This document shows, one piece after another, positions 1-9,388 of a stretch of DNA of 64,000 nucleotides. Source of the stretch: Megamerina dolium (taxonomy: Eukaryota > Arthropoda > Insecta > Diptera > Megamerinidae); contig OY978525.1 of NCBI GenBank assembly GCA_963854835.1, positions 84,750,833 through 84,814,832 on the forward strand, written 5' to 3'. Every line of letters starts with the position of its first letter. Positions within the stretch are counted from its first letter, which is position 1. The translations under genes were made by a program, and so were the position numbers. The notes under the pieces were generated by a model. The model was given only the letters and a program-made list of their open reading frames with translations. It ran no database searches and had not been told where the DNA came from.

Positions 1-39
1 TAACAATATAATTATCACCGAGGATACAAGTGTTACTGA

Positions 40-168
40 ATATATTTTGATAATAATACTGCAGAAGATACCGATGACAACGATGTAACGACAGAAGATG
101 ATTTTCAAACGTACGAAAATGATATCATAATTATACCGGATGGGGAAGAAAATTATGATTTAAAATAT
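40..168 (+). pseudogene. Upstream part of a reading frame split by two LTR elements
   Basis: An acidic open frame of 43 codons runs up to the 4-bp target duplication ATAT at 165-168. If both LTR elements and one copy of each duplication are removed, the frame continues without a shift through 4060-4086 (nine codons) and on from 7945. Further upstream the frame is closed by a TGA at 37-39, while the neighbouring frame stays open, so an older frameshift is likely. I do not recognise the protein. It could be a C-terminal host exon or an older transposon gene. Confidence 0.4.
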
Positions 169-605
169 TGTTACGTTTTTATTCTGTGAGCGTTTAATTC
201 TATTTGAATTACCTTGTTCGATCACTGGATTCTGTTAATGATAACTGCAACACTTATTTTATACAACTATATACAGCAACAATTTATTTAATAAACACTA
301 TTTACAATCAACTCTGTTTATAATCAACTATTTACAATAACACTTTAATGTACTAGCAACTTTTGCCTCTGTATAGATGTTTGCGCAGTCACGATCTGAA
401 TTCGATTGATTTCACTGCTCAACACTGGCTCTATTTATACTCTGTTGGCAACACCCCAGAATCTTCCTTTATCGAGATTCTTCTCTTCCTTTCTCGTTGG
501 CTTGTTCTGGTTATCGCTTATTTCTTTTTGTTGACATTCGTTTCGATGCTGCCAATAGTGTCAGTCACAATAGTGATGAGTAATCAACTATCGATACTCG
601 TTACA
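169..605 (-). repeat. 3' LTR of copy 1
   Basis: The 437-bp LTR starts TGTTACG and ends CGTTACA on the plus strand, with short TGT..ACA ends. The purine-rich tract that primes plus-strand synthesis lies directly inside, at 606-619 (complement). Confidence 0.93.
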
Positions 606-643
606 CTGCCCTCCTCTTAACCTTGTTCGTCCCGAACAAGTTT

Positions 644-3589
644 TTATACTTCCCCTGGATATGGCGCAAGTCGCTCTAAGTGCACTATTTTAAACTTTGC
701 TCTTTTATTCCAGGCCCGTTGAATACGATACACTACGTCATTTATCTTTGCTATAATCTCATATGGTCCTTCCCAATGAGTCTGTAGTTTAGGGGACAGG
801 CCTTTCTTTCGTTGTGGATTATGAAGCATTACAAGCTCTCCTTCATAGAACCCTTTTGAATTCGCTTTCAAGTCATACCTGGCCTTCATCTTATCGCTTA
901 TCATCTGCGACCGCTCTCTGATGAACTGATGTACTTCATCCAACTGTTCCCGCTTTTCGCTAGTATAATTTCCTTCGGTTGATCTCGTTGGTGTTACAAC
1001 TCCAAATTTTAAATCAGCTGGCAGTCTTAACTCGTTTCCAAAAATTGCCATTGCCGGTGTAGTAGCCGTCGTATCATGTTGTGCGCATCTATATGCCATG
1101 AGGAACATTGGTATATGTACATCCCAGTCTCTTTGGTATTTATCTACGACTTTTCTCAAATATTCCTCCAAGGTGCGGTTAAATCGTTCTACCATGCCAT
1201 CAGATTGTGGATGCAAAGGTGTTGTACGAGTTTTGTATATACCCAGCATACGGCATATCTCTTGGAATACAACTGATTCGAAATTTCGACCTTGGTCCGA
1301 ATGTAACTCCATCGGTACACCAAAACGAGTAACCCATTGGTTGACGAATACATCCGCAACTGTACTAGCTTCCTGATTTGGAATGGGGTATACTTCAGGC
1401 CATTTACTGAAGTAATCTATAACCACCAGAACATACTTGTTTCCTGCGTTGCTTATTGGAAATGGCCCAGCTATGTCCATAGCAATTCGCTCAAATGGAG
1501 CACCCACGGTGTATTGGTGCATCTTACCACGACTTTTCTTAGTGGGACCTTTGGCCATTGCACATTGCTTACACTTCCGAATCCAATCAGCGACATGGTC
1601 ATGACATCCAACCCAATAAAATCGTTTCTTTATTTTGTCGACGGTTTTGGTGATTCCCAAATGCCCTCCACTGGAGGCATTGTGATACTCAGCTATCACT
1701 TCATTTATTCTCGCCTTGGGTACCACTAGAAGATCATTAGTGATTTTTCCATCCTCACTTTCCCATGCTCGGAATAAACATCCGTCTCGTAAGTGCAGGC
1801 TTTGCCACTGCGCCCAGTATGCCTTTGCTATTGGACTCTCATTAGCCATTTCTTGCCAATCTGGACGTACGCCCTGCTCCTTGTATTTCATGATCTTTGA
1901 GAGATCTGGGTCGATCCGTTGATCTTCTTGAACTCGTTCGGTGGTCCATGACTCTTCCGACAATACATTCGTAAGACGTAGGTTAACAATGTGATTCTGG
2001 CTTCCTACCCGCGAACAATGTTTGCTATCTACGGTACAAATACGATGATATGGAGTATCAGCTTTACCACGATGAATGACATCACGATCTTCCTTTCGTT
2101 GTCCTGGTGAATTCGATCTTTGTTGCTTGCGTCGTAGACGACAATTACGCGCCATGTGTCCTCTTTGATCGCATATGAAGCACTTACCGGCAAATTTATT
2201 TATGTGTTGATTCCTTGTTCTTTCTTTAGGCTTCATACTCGATTGATTGCAATCACGCGCTATATGCCCTCGTTTGTCGCAAATGAAGCACTTACCATTA
2301 AATTTGTTTTCGCCTCGACCTGCTCTTGCTTCAGGCTGAACTACTGATTTTACTGCCTGACGCACTGCTTCAACCAGATGTGATGTTTTCCCCTCTAGTT
2401 GGCGTCCCCGTGGCATTGGTCGGCACATCAAACTGGCGGCTTCAAATGTCAAGGCACTACTGACTGTTTCGGCATAAGTATTTCTTGGTGACATGACTAG
2501 GGCACGCTTTGTCTCTCCGTCACGTATGCCATCTATGAATGCCTCTATTTTGATTTTTTCGACGAACTCTTCCGAATTACCGGAGAACGCTAGATGACAT
2601 AAGCGCTCAATATCGGAAGCGAATTCCTGAAGACTCTCATTACTCCGTTGCACTCGCGATCTCAATTCCACTCGATGTAATTGACTCTTGTATTCATTTC
2701 CATACTTTCGCTGGAGTGTGTCCATCAGTGACTGATAGCTACCACGATCTTTCTCTGGAATCATCTGTAACACCTCGGAAGCATTACCTTTTAATGCGAC
2801 TATTAAAGCAGCAGTCTTGTCGCTATCATCCCATTGATTCTTCGAAGCTGTTGTCTCGAATTGAAGCTTGAAGATATTGAATGGCGTGCTTCCGTCAAAT
2901 GTTGGTGGCTTTAATTTGATTGTACTTGAATCTCTAATCACTGATGTGGCTGGTCCATTTATTTTTAGTTGATTGAGTTCGTGCTGTAATTTCTCGAACT
3001 TATCTTCCAAATCATCTACATGTCCCTTTAAATCCGTGACCTTTTCATTAATGGTTCCGGAAATTTCCTGAAATCTAAGTTCAATTCCTTTTTGTAGATT
3101 TTCGATGACGTGTTCTTGGCGAGCCGAATGTTCTTGAATTTCCATACGCAATTCACTAATAACGCCCTCTTGGCGAGCCGAATGTTCTTGAAACTTGTAG
3201 TCAATTGTTTTCTGGAATTCTCCCATAGCGTTTTCTTGGCGGGACGAACCTTCTTGAATTTTCATACACAATTCAGCCGAATGTTCTTGAAGCTTGGAGT
3301 CAATGCGAGAGGCATTTTGTTGTAACTGTTGTTGCTGCTGTTGCATCATGGTTTTCATAAATTCCATGAGTTGACCACTCGAATCTACCTTGCTCTCTTC
3401 CTCAGCGTGCACAACTGCTTGTATATCGGCTTCCTCGAAGAACTCATGTTCTTCTACATTAATTCCCTTAGCCTCCATAGCTTGCCTCAGCCTCACCAGC
3501 AGTTCCGCCTTTGCACCTGATGACGATAGATTCATCTCTATCAACAGCTTTTTAAGCTGGTCCACTTTTAGTTGGTCAATTTTCACCAT
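644..3589 (-). CDS. Gag-integrase fusion polyprotein without RT
   Basis: This uninterrupted 981-residue frame starts 8 bp inside the primer site. Residues about 4-38 form a SAP-like DNA-binding fold. A Q- and E-rich coiled coil with repeated QEHSA blocks follows (about 80-210), then a retrotransposon gag core. Two CCHC zinc knuckles lie near 434-447 and 470-483. The frame then passes straight into the region that normally follows RNase H and continues with an H2C2 zinc-binding domain and an integrase core with D705, D765 and E801 (D,D35E). A GPY/F-like motif (WEGPYEIIAKINDVVYRI) is near the end. Protease and RT-RNase H are missing, removed in frame. The intact frame suggests recent function or a recent source copy. 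Confidence 0.9.
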   Translation of the reverse strand: MVKIDQLKVDQLKKLLIEMNLSSSGAKAELLVRLRQAMEAKGINVEEHEFFEEADIQAVVHAEEESKVDSSGQLMEFMKTMMQQQQQQLQQNASRIDSKLQEHSAELCMKIQEGSSRQENAMGEFQKTIDYKFQEHSARQEGVISELRMEIQEHSARQEHVIENLQKGIELRFQEISGTINEKVTDLKGHVDDLEDKFEKLQHELNQLKINGPATSVIRDSSTIKLKPPTFDGSTPFNIFKLQFETTASKNQWDDSDKTAALIVALKGNASEVLQMIPEKDRGSYQSLMDTLQRKYGNEYKSQLHRVELRSRVQRSNESLQEFASDIERLCHLAFSGNSEEFVEKIKIEAFIDGIRDGETKRALVMSPRNTYAETVSSALTFEAASLMCRPMPRGRQLEGKTSHLVEAVRQAVKSVVQPEARAGRGENKFNGKCFICDKRGHIARDCNQSSMKPKERTRNQHINKFAGKCFICDQRGHMARNCRLRRKQQRSNSPGQRKEDRDVIHRGKADTPYHRICTVDSKHCSRVGSQNHIVNLRLTNVLSEESWTTERVQEDQRIDPDLSKIMKYKEQGVRPDWQEMANESPIAKAYWAQWQSLHLRDGCLFRAWESEDGKITNDLLVVPKARINEVIAEYHNASSGGHLGITKTVDKIKKRFYWVGCHDHVADWIRKCKQCAMAKGPTKKSRGKMHQYTVGAPFERIAMDIAGPFPISNAGNKYVLVVIDYFSKWPEVYPIPNQEASTVADVFVNQWVTRFGVPMELHSDQGRNFESVVFQEICRMLGIYKTRTTPLHPQSDGMVERFNRTLEEYLRKVVDKYQRDWDVHIPMFLMAYRCAQHDTTATTPAMAIFGNELRLPADLKFGVVTPTRSTEGNYTSEKREQLDEVHQFIRERSQMISDKMKARYDLKANSKGFYEGELVMLHNPQRKKGLSPKLQTHWEGPYEIIAKINDVVYRIQRAWNKRAKFKIVHLERLAPYPGEV

Positions 3590-3596
3590 CTTTACA

Positions 3597-3616
3597 GAAT
3601 CCCACTTCTGGCACCA
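3597..3616 (-). other. Primer binding site, tRNA-Leu type (copy 1)
   Basis: On the minus strand, two bases after the 5' LTR, a TGG-starting 20-mer is complementary to the 3' end of eukaryotic tRNA-Leu (CAA type, from memory of that tRNA). It has one mismatch compared with copy 2. Confidence 0.75.
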
Positions 3617-3618
3617 AT

Positions 3619-4055
3619 TGTTACGTTTTTATTCTGTGAGCGTTTAATTCTATTTGAATTACCTTGTTCGATCACTGGATTCTGTTAATGATAACTGCAA
3701 CACTTATTTTATACAACTATATACAGCAACAATTTATTTAATAAACACTATTTACAATCAACTCTGTTTATAATCAACTATTTACAATAACACTTTAATG
3801 TACTAGCAACTTTTGCCTCTGTATAGATGTTTGCGCAGTCACGATCTGAATTCGATTGATTTCACTGCTCAACACAGGCTCTATTTATACTCTGTTGGCA
3901 ACACCCCAGAATCTTCCTTTATCGAGATTCTTCTCTTCCTTTCTCGTTGGCTTGTTCTGGTTATCGCTTATTTCTTTTTGTTGACATTCGTTTCGATGCT
4001 GCCAATAGTGTCAGTCACAATAGTGATGAGTAATCAACTATCGATACTCGTTACA
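3619..4055 (-). repeat. 5' LTR of copy 1, with promoter
   Basis: This 437-bp LTR is nearly identical to 169-605. On the minus strand it carries a TATAAATA box (plus coordinates 3882-3889) and an AATAAA signal further downstream, as expected for a U3-R-U5 LTR. Confidence 0.92.
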
Positions 4056-4059
4056 ATAT

Positions 4060-4086
4060 CATCCAACTGCTAATATAATAAAATAT
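4060..4086 (+). pseudogene. 27-bp island of the split reading frame
   Basis: These are the only bases between the two LTR elements apart from the duplicated ATAT. They make nine sense codons in phase with both 40-168 and 7945-8229. The ATAT at 4083-4086 is the target duplication of the second element. Confidence 0.4.
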
Positions 4087-4252
4087 TGTAACGAGTATCG
4101 ATAGTTGATTACTCATCACTATTGTGACTGACTCTATTGGCAGCATCGAAACGAATGTCAACAAAAAGAAATAAGCGATAACCAGAACAAGCCAACGAGA
4201 AAGGAAGAGAAGAATCTCGATAAAGGAAGATTCTGGGGTGTTGCCAACAGAG

Positions 4253-4260
4253 TATAAATA
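4253..4260 (+). promoter_or_regulatory. TATA box in the 5' LTR
   Basis: TATAAATA lies about 150 bp before the polyadenylation signal, so it is the likely core promoter of the element. The same box recurs in the 3' LTR at 7670-7677. Confidence 0.75.
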
Positions 4261-4403
4261 GAGCCAGTGTTGAGAATTGAAAGCAATCGAATTCCGAACG
4301 TGACTGCGCAAACATCTATACAGAAGCAAAAGTTGCTAGTACATTTAAGTGTTATAGTAAATAGTTGATTGTAAACAGTGTTGATTGTAAATAGAGATTA
4401 TTA

Positions 4404-4409
4404 AATAAA
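4404..4409 (+). promoter_or_regulatory. Polyadenylation signal in the LTR
   Basis: AATAAA lies in the R/U5 part of the LTR. The copy in the 3' LTR at 7821-7826 would be the one used for transcript ends. Confidence 0.6.
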
Positions 4410-4525
4410 TTGTTGCTGTATATAGTTGTATAAAATAAGTGTTGCAGTTATCATTAACAGAATCCAGTGATCGAACAAGGTAATTCAAATAGAATTAAAC
4501 GCTCACAGAATAAAAACGTAACAAT

Positions 4526-4545
4526 TGGTGTCAGAAGTGGGATTC
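4526..4545 (+). other. Primer binding site, tRNA-Leu type (copy 2)
   Basis: This 20-base site starts with TGG two bases after the LTR. It matches the complement of a eukaryotic tRNA-Leu (CAA) 3' end including the CCA tail, without the mismatch seen in copy 1. Confidence 0.8.
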
Positions 4546-4552
4546 TGTAAAG

Positions 4553-6046
4553 ATGGTGAAAATTGACCAACTAAAAGTGGACCAGCTTAAAAAGCTGTTA
4601 GTAGAGATGAATCTATCGTCATCAGGTGCAAAGGCGGAACTGCTGGTGAGGCTGAGGCAAGCTATGGAGGCTAAGGGAATTAATGTAGAAGAACATGAGT
4701 TCTTCGAGGAAGCCGATATACAAGCAGTTGTGCACGCTGAGGAAGAGAGCAAAATAGATTCGAGTGGTCAACTCATGGATTTCATGAAAACCATGATGCA
4801 ACAGCAGAAACAACAGCTACAAGAAAATGCGTCTCGCCAAGAAAACGCTATGGGAGAGTTCCAGAAAACAATTGACTCCAAGCTTCAAGAACATTCGGCT
4901 GAATTGCGTATGGAAATTCAAGAAGGTTCGTCTCGCCAAGAGGGCGTTATTAGTGATTTGCGTATGGAAATTCAAGAACATTCGGCTCGCCAAGAACACG
5001 TCATCGAAAATCTACAAAAAGGAATTGAACTTAGATTTCAGGAAATTTCCGGAACCATTAATGAAAAGGTCACGGATTTAAAGGGACATGTAGATGATTT
5101 GGAAGATAAGTTCGAGAAATTACAGCACGAACTCAATCAACTAAAAATAAATGGACCAGCCACATCAGTGATTAGAGATTCAAGTACAATCAAATTAAAG
5201 CCAAAAACATTTGACGGAAGCACGCCATTCAATATCTTCAAGCTTCAATTCGAGACAACAGCTTCGAAGAATCAATGGGATGATAGCGACAAGACTGCTG
5301 CTTTAATAGTCGCATTAAAAGGTAATGCTTCCGAGGTGTTACAGATGATTCCAGAGAAAGATCGTGGTAGCTATCAGTCACTGATGGACACACTCCAGCG
5401 GAAATATGGAAATGAATACAAGAGTCAATTACATCGAGTGGAATTGAGATCGCGAGTGCAACGGAGTAATGAGAGCCTTCAGGAATTCGCTTCCGATATT
5501 GAGCGCTTATGTCATCTAGCGTTCTCCGGTAATTCGGAAGAGTTCGTCGAAAAAATAAAAATAGAGGCATTCATAGATGGTATACGTGATGGAGAGACAA
5601 AGCGTGCCCTATTCATGTCACCCAGGAATACTTATGCCGAAACAGTCAGTAGTGCCTTGACGTTTGAAGCCGCCAGTTTCATGTGTCGACCAGTGCCAGG
5701 AGTACGCAAACTAGAGGGGAAAACATCACATCTGGTTGAAGCAGTGTGTCAGGCAGTAAAATCAGTAGTGCAGCCTGAAGCAAGAGCAGGTCGAGGCGAA
5801 AACAAATTTAATGGTAAGTGCTTCATTTGCGACAAACGAGGGCATATAGCGCGTGATTGCAATCAATCGAGTATGAAGCCTAAAGAAAGAACAAGGAATC
5901 AACACATAAATAAATTTGCCGGTAAGTGCTTCATATGCGATCAAAGAGGACACATGGCGCGTAATTGTCGTCTACGACGCAAGCAACAAAGATCGAATTC
6001 ACCAGGACAACGAAAGGAAGATCGTGATGTCATTCATCGTGGTTAA
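4553..6046 (+). CDS. Gag-like protein with SAP domain and two zinc knuckles
   Basis: This is a 497-residue frame, near-identical to the N-terminal half of the copy 1 polyprotein. It has a SAP-like domain at about 4-38, a coiled coil of QEHSA repeats (one block shorter than copy 1), a gag core, and knuckles CFICDKRGHIARDC and CFICDQRGHMARNC. It ends at a nonsense codon (6044-6046) where copy 1 reads through into integrase. The start matches copy 1. Confidence 0.85.
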   Translation: MVKIDQLKVDQLKKLLVEMNLSSSGAKAELLVRLRQAMEAKGINVEEHEFFEEADIQAVVHAEEESKIDSSGQLMDFMKTMMQQQKQQLQENASRQENAMGEFQKTIDSKLQEHSAELRMEIQEGSSRQEGVISDLRMEIQEHSARQEHVIENLQKGIELRFQEISGTINEKVTDLKGHVDDLEDKFEKLQHELNQLKINGPATSVIRDSSTIKLKPKTFDGSTPFNIFKLQFETTASKNQWDDSDKTAALIVALKGNASEVLQMIPEKDRGSYQSLMDTLQRKYGNEYKSQLHRVELRSRVQRSNESLQEFASDIERLCHLAFSGNSEEFVEKIKIEAFIDGIRDGETKRALFMSPRNTYAETVSSALTFEAASFMCRPVPGVRKLEGKTSHLVEAVCQAVKSVVQPEARAGRGENKFNGKCFICDKRGHIARDCNQSSMKPKERTRNQHINKFAGKCFICDQRGHMARNCRLRRKQQRSNSPGQRKEDRDVIHRG

Positions 6047-6145
6047 GCTGATACTCCATATCATCGTATTTGTACCGTAGATAGCAAACATTGTTCTCGG
6101 GTAGGAAGCCAGAATCACATTGTTAACCTACGTCTTACGAATGTA

Positions 6146-7465
6146 TTGTCGGAAGAGTCATGGACCACCGAACGAGTTCAAGAAAATCAACGGAACGACC
6201 CAGATCTCTCAAAGATCATGAAATACAAGGAGCAGGGCATACGTCCAGATTGGCAAGAAATGGCTAATGAGAGTCCAATAGCAAAGGCATACTGGGCGCA
6301 GTGGCAAAGCCTGCACTTACGAGACGGATGTTTATTCCGAGCATGGGAAAGTGTGGATGGAAAAATCACTAATGATCTTCTAGTGGTACCCAAGGCGAGA
6401 ATAAATGAAGTGATAGCTGAGTATCACAATGCCTCCAGTGGAGGGCATTTGGGAATCACCAAAACCGTCGAGAAAATAAAGAACCGATTTTATTGGGTTG
6501 GATGTCATGACCATGTCGCTGATTGGATTCGGAAATGTAAGCAATGTGCAATGGCCAAAGGTCCCACTAAGAAAAGTCGAGGTAAGATGCACCAATACAC
6601 CGTGGGTGCTCCATTTGAGCGAATTGCTATGGACATAGCTGGGCCATTTCCAATAAGCAACGCAGGAAACAAGTATGTTCTGGTGGTTATAGATTACTTC
6701 AGTAAATGGCCTGAAGTATACCCCATTCCAAATCAGGAAGCTAGTACAGTTGCGGATGTATTCGTCAACCAATGGGTTACTCGTTTTGGTGTACCGATGG
6801 AGTTACACTCAGACCAAGGTCGAAATTTCGAATCAGTTGTATTCCAAGAGATATGCCGTATGCTGGGTATATACAAAACTCGTACAACACCTTTGCATCC
6901 ACAATCTGATGGCATGGTAGAACGATTTAACCGTACCTTGGAGGAATATTTGAGAAAAGTCGTAGATAAATACCAAAGAGACTGGGATGTACATATACCA
7001 ATGTTCCTCATGGCATATCGATGCGCACAACATGATACGACGGCTACTACACCGGCAATGGCAATTTTTGGAAACGAGTTAAGACTGCCAGCTGATTTAA
7101 AATTTGGAGTCGTAACACCAACGAGATCAACCGAAGGTAATTATACTAGCGAAAAGCGGGAACAGTTGGATGAAGTACATCGGTTCATCAGAGAGCGGTC
7201 GCAGATGATAAGCGATAAGATGAAGGCCAGGTATGACTTAAAAGCAAATTCAAAAGGGTTCTATGAAGGAGAGCTTGTAATGCTTCATAATCCACAACGA
7301 AAGAAAGGCCTGTCTCCTAAACTACAGACTCATTGGGAAGGACCATATGAGATTATAGCAAAGATAAATGACGTAGTGTATCGCATTCAACGTGCCTGGA
7401 ATAAAAGAGCAAAGTTTAAAGTAGTGCACTTGGAGCGACTTGCGCCATATCGAGGGGAAGTATAA
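6146..7465 (+). CDS. Integrase part, separated by a nonsense codon
   Basis: In the same frame as gag after the stop, this stretch encodes 439 residues: an H2C2 zinc-binding domain, an integrase catalytic core with D163, D223 and E259 (D,D35E) and a GPY/F-like C-terminus. The methionine at 6146 is internal to the ancestral polyprotein, so it is probably not a natural start. Without readthrough this copy makes no integrase. Confidence 0.8.
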   Translation: MSEESWTTERVQENQRNDPDLSKIMKYKEQGIRPDWQEMANESPIAKAYWAQWQSLHLRDGCLFRAWESVDGKITNDLLVVPKARINEVIAEYHNASSGGHLGITKTVEKIKNRFYWVGCHDHVADWIRKCKQCAMAKGPTKKSRGKMHQYTVGAPFERIAMDIAGPFPISNAGNKYVLVVIDYFSKWPEVYPIPNQEASTVADVFVNQWVTRFGVPMELHSDQGRNFESVVFQEICRMLGIYKTRTTPLHPQSDGMVERFNRTLEEYLRKVVDKYQRDWDVHIPMFLMAYRCAQHDTTATTPAMAIFGNELRLPADLKFGVVTPTRSTEGNYTSEKREQLDEVHRFIRERSQMISDKMKARYDLKANSKGFYEGELVMLHNPQRKKGLSPKLQTHWEGPYEIIAKINDVVYRIQRAWNKRAKFKVVHLERLAPYRGEV

Positions 7466-7503
7466 AAACTTGTTCGGGACGAACAAGGTTAAGAGGAGGG
7501 CAG

Positions 7504-7940
7504 TGTAACGAGTATCGATAGTTGATTACTCATCACTATTGTGACTGACTCTATTGGCAGCATCGAAACGAATGTCAACAAAAAGAAATAAGCGATAACC
7601 AGAACAAGCCAACGAGAAAGGAAGAGAAGAATCTCGATAAAGGAAGATTCTGGGGTGTTGCCAACAGAGTATAAATAGAGCCAGTGTTGAGAATTGAAAG
7701 CAATCGAATTCCGAACGTGACTGCGCAAACATCTATACAGAAGCAAAAGTTGCTAGTACATTTAAGTGTTATAGTAAATAGTTGATTGTAAACAGTGTTG
7801 ATTGTAAATAGAGATTATTAAATAAATTGTTGCTGTATATAGTTGTATAAAATAAGTGTTGCAGTTATCATTAACAGAATCCAGTGATCGAACAAGGTAA
7901 TTCAAATAGAATTAAACGTTCACAGAATAAAAACGTAACA
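7504..7940 (+). repeat. 3' LTR of copy 2
   Basis: This 437-bp LTR is nearly identical to 4087-4523. The polypurine tract aagaggagggca sits directly before it at 7491-7502. Confidence 0.93.
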
Positions 7941-7944
7941 ATAT

Positions 7945-8229
7945 GTTCCATCAACTACTGTTGTAATAGCTACTCTCGTACCGCAAACTTCAGTAAACAA
8001 AAATGTTTTAACTAACGTCAGCAATACATAGTCACAGTCGCAACAACAAAAACAATGCCAGCAGGAAATAATACAATTTGAGGAGGTACAACGTGTCCAA
8101 GCAACAACCCCTACCTCAAATACCACCTCCATACCACATCTGAAATCAGTTATGCCACAACGCAGTACAAATCGTAGTTTCGGGTTTGGGAATGGGTTTG
8201 CCTTGAAAATATATATGTGCAGTATTTAA
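7945..8229 (+). pseudogene. Downstream part of the split reading frame
   Basis: From 7945 the frame that enters copy 1 at 168 continues for 28 codons to a TAG at 8029-8031, then 65 more codons to a TAA at 8227-8229. Glutamine codons crowd the region after the TAG (SQSQQQKQCQQ), so the TAG probably arose from a CAG. The segment is Q-, T- and S-rich and unrecognised. Confidence 0.4.
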
Positions 8230-8301
8230 TATATTTTTAAATTTAACCATTGCCTTGAAGATATATGTGTAATATTTGATATATTTTTAAATTAAACCAA
8301 T
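8199..8301. repeat. Two-copy tandem duplication of about 52 bp
   Basis: The unit beginning tgccttgaa at 8199 recurs at 8251 with a few substitutions and small indels. It overlaps the end of the broken frame. Confidence 0.75.
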
Positions 8302-8328
8302 GATGCAGGTTAGTTGCGATTCTATATA

Positions 8329-9137
8329 CAGGGTCCGGCACTCGAAGTGTAACCAATTAAAAAGACCATAAATTCAGTTTGGAAAATTATTTTTCACTCA
8401 ATTAATGGTACAAAATGTTAAAAAATAATAAAAAATTCAGAATCAATTAACTTTTGCTCGATATGACCACCTTTTGCCTTGACTATGGCCTTGAGACGGT
8501 AAAAAAACGAATCGCAAGCTGCCCGAATGTGACTTGCAGGTATTTTGGCTCACTCGCGGACAATCACTTTTTTCAGCGCCTAGAGACTGATGTATCTTTT
8601 AGTTCGTACCTTGCTCTCCAAAATGGCCCAAGAGAATAATCCATTGGATTCGCGTCTGGTGAACTCGAGAGTTATTGTGTGGACGTTATGAAGTTCTGAA
8701 CATTGTTTTTCAGCCATTCTTGGTTCACTCGAGCTTTGTGAGACGGTGCCGAGTCCTGTTGAAACGTACATGGGGTGCCACCATGTGAACCATCTCATGT
8801 GACGTTGGTCTTTTGATGACCACCTCCGTGACGTTTTTTGATGCTACCAGTATTATTGTAACTAGTTATGGTGCGATAAACAAAAACTTTATTCACTTTA
8901 AGGTGTTGAGCTCACGAACAATCGCTAATTGTGATTTTCCAGCTAAATATAAAGCAATCACACTATTACGTTTGAAATCCATCACTGATTTTTTTTCGCG
9001 TTCACATTTTCGCAAAATGCATTTTTGCGCTTGTAAACAATACTCCAAACTGTTATTTAGCAAATTTTTAGACAGCTGATGCCCTAGCGTCAGCTGCGCG
9101 AGCGGTCTGAAGTTGGTTACACTTCGAGTGCAGGACC

Positions 9138-9140
<3 letters not shown>
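8329..9140 (-). mobile_element. Internally deleted mariner (maT/DD37D-like)
   Basis: This 812-bp element has 27-bp terminal inverted repeats with one mismatch (cagggtccggcactcgaagt start) and a TA duplication on both sides. Minus-strand frames give the N-terminal helix-turn-helix ([19 protein letters not shown]) and, after a missing middle, the C-terminal part (TFQQDSAPSHKAR, SSPDANPMDYSLWAILESK). These motifs resemble the maT/DD37D branch. The first catalytic region is deleted and stops interrupt the rest, so it is not autonomous. Confidence 0.85.
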
Positions 9141-9175
<35 letters not shown>

Positions 9176-9288
9176 GTATATATATATGTATGTATGTATA
9201 TATATATATGTATGTATGTATATATATATATGTATATATATATATGTATGTATGTATATATGTATGTATAAATATATGTATGTATATA

Positions 9289-9345
<57 letters not shown>

Positions 9346-9346
9346 T

Positions 9347-9387
<41 letters not shown>
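9141..9387. repeat. TA/TATG microsatellite
   Basis: About 250 bp of TA with interspersed TATG units starts exactly at the TA duplication of the mariner. Frames across it give only Tyr-Ile repeats and are not genes. Confidence 0.95.

Positions 9388-9388
<1 letters not shown>

Larger units (their letters stand above)
169..4055 (-). mobile_element. RT-less Ty3/Gypsy-type LTR retrotransposon, copy 1
   Basis: The element is bounded by two 437-bp direct LTRs and a 4-bp ATAT duplication (165-168, 4056-4059). Read on the minus strand the order is LTR, tRNA primer site, one gag-integrase frame, polypurine tract, LTR. There is no protease, reverse transcriptase, RNase H or env. I saw a single difference between its LTRs (T/A near 425 and 3875), so insertion is recent. 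It must depend on another element for reverse transcription. The tRNA-Leu primer site, D,D35E integrase and GPY/F tail place it in Ty3/Gypsy; the exact lineage is not resolved. Confidence 0.93.
4087..4523 (+). repeat. 5' LTR of copy 2
   Basis: This 437-bp LTR runs from TGTAACG to CGTAACA. Confidence 0.93.
4087..7940 (+). mobile_element. RT-less Ty3/Gypsy-type LTR retrotransposon, copy 2
   Basis: This is the same family as copy 1 in opposite orientation. It has two 437-bp LTRs, its own ATAT duplication (4083-4086, 7941-7944), a primer site, gag, integrase and a polypurine tract at 7491-7502. It lacks the same protease-RT-RNase H segment, so the deletion predates both insertions. I saw one difference between its LTRs (C/T in the attaaacgctcacag stretch). 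A nonsense codon splits gag from integrase. Confidence 0.93.

Noticed and set aside
644..7465. An envelope gene (errantivirus) in the LTR elements
   Set aside because: Integrase ends within about 40 bp of the polypurine tract and LTR, so there is no room for env.
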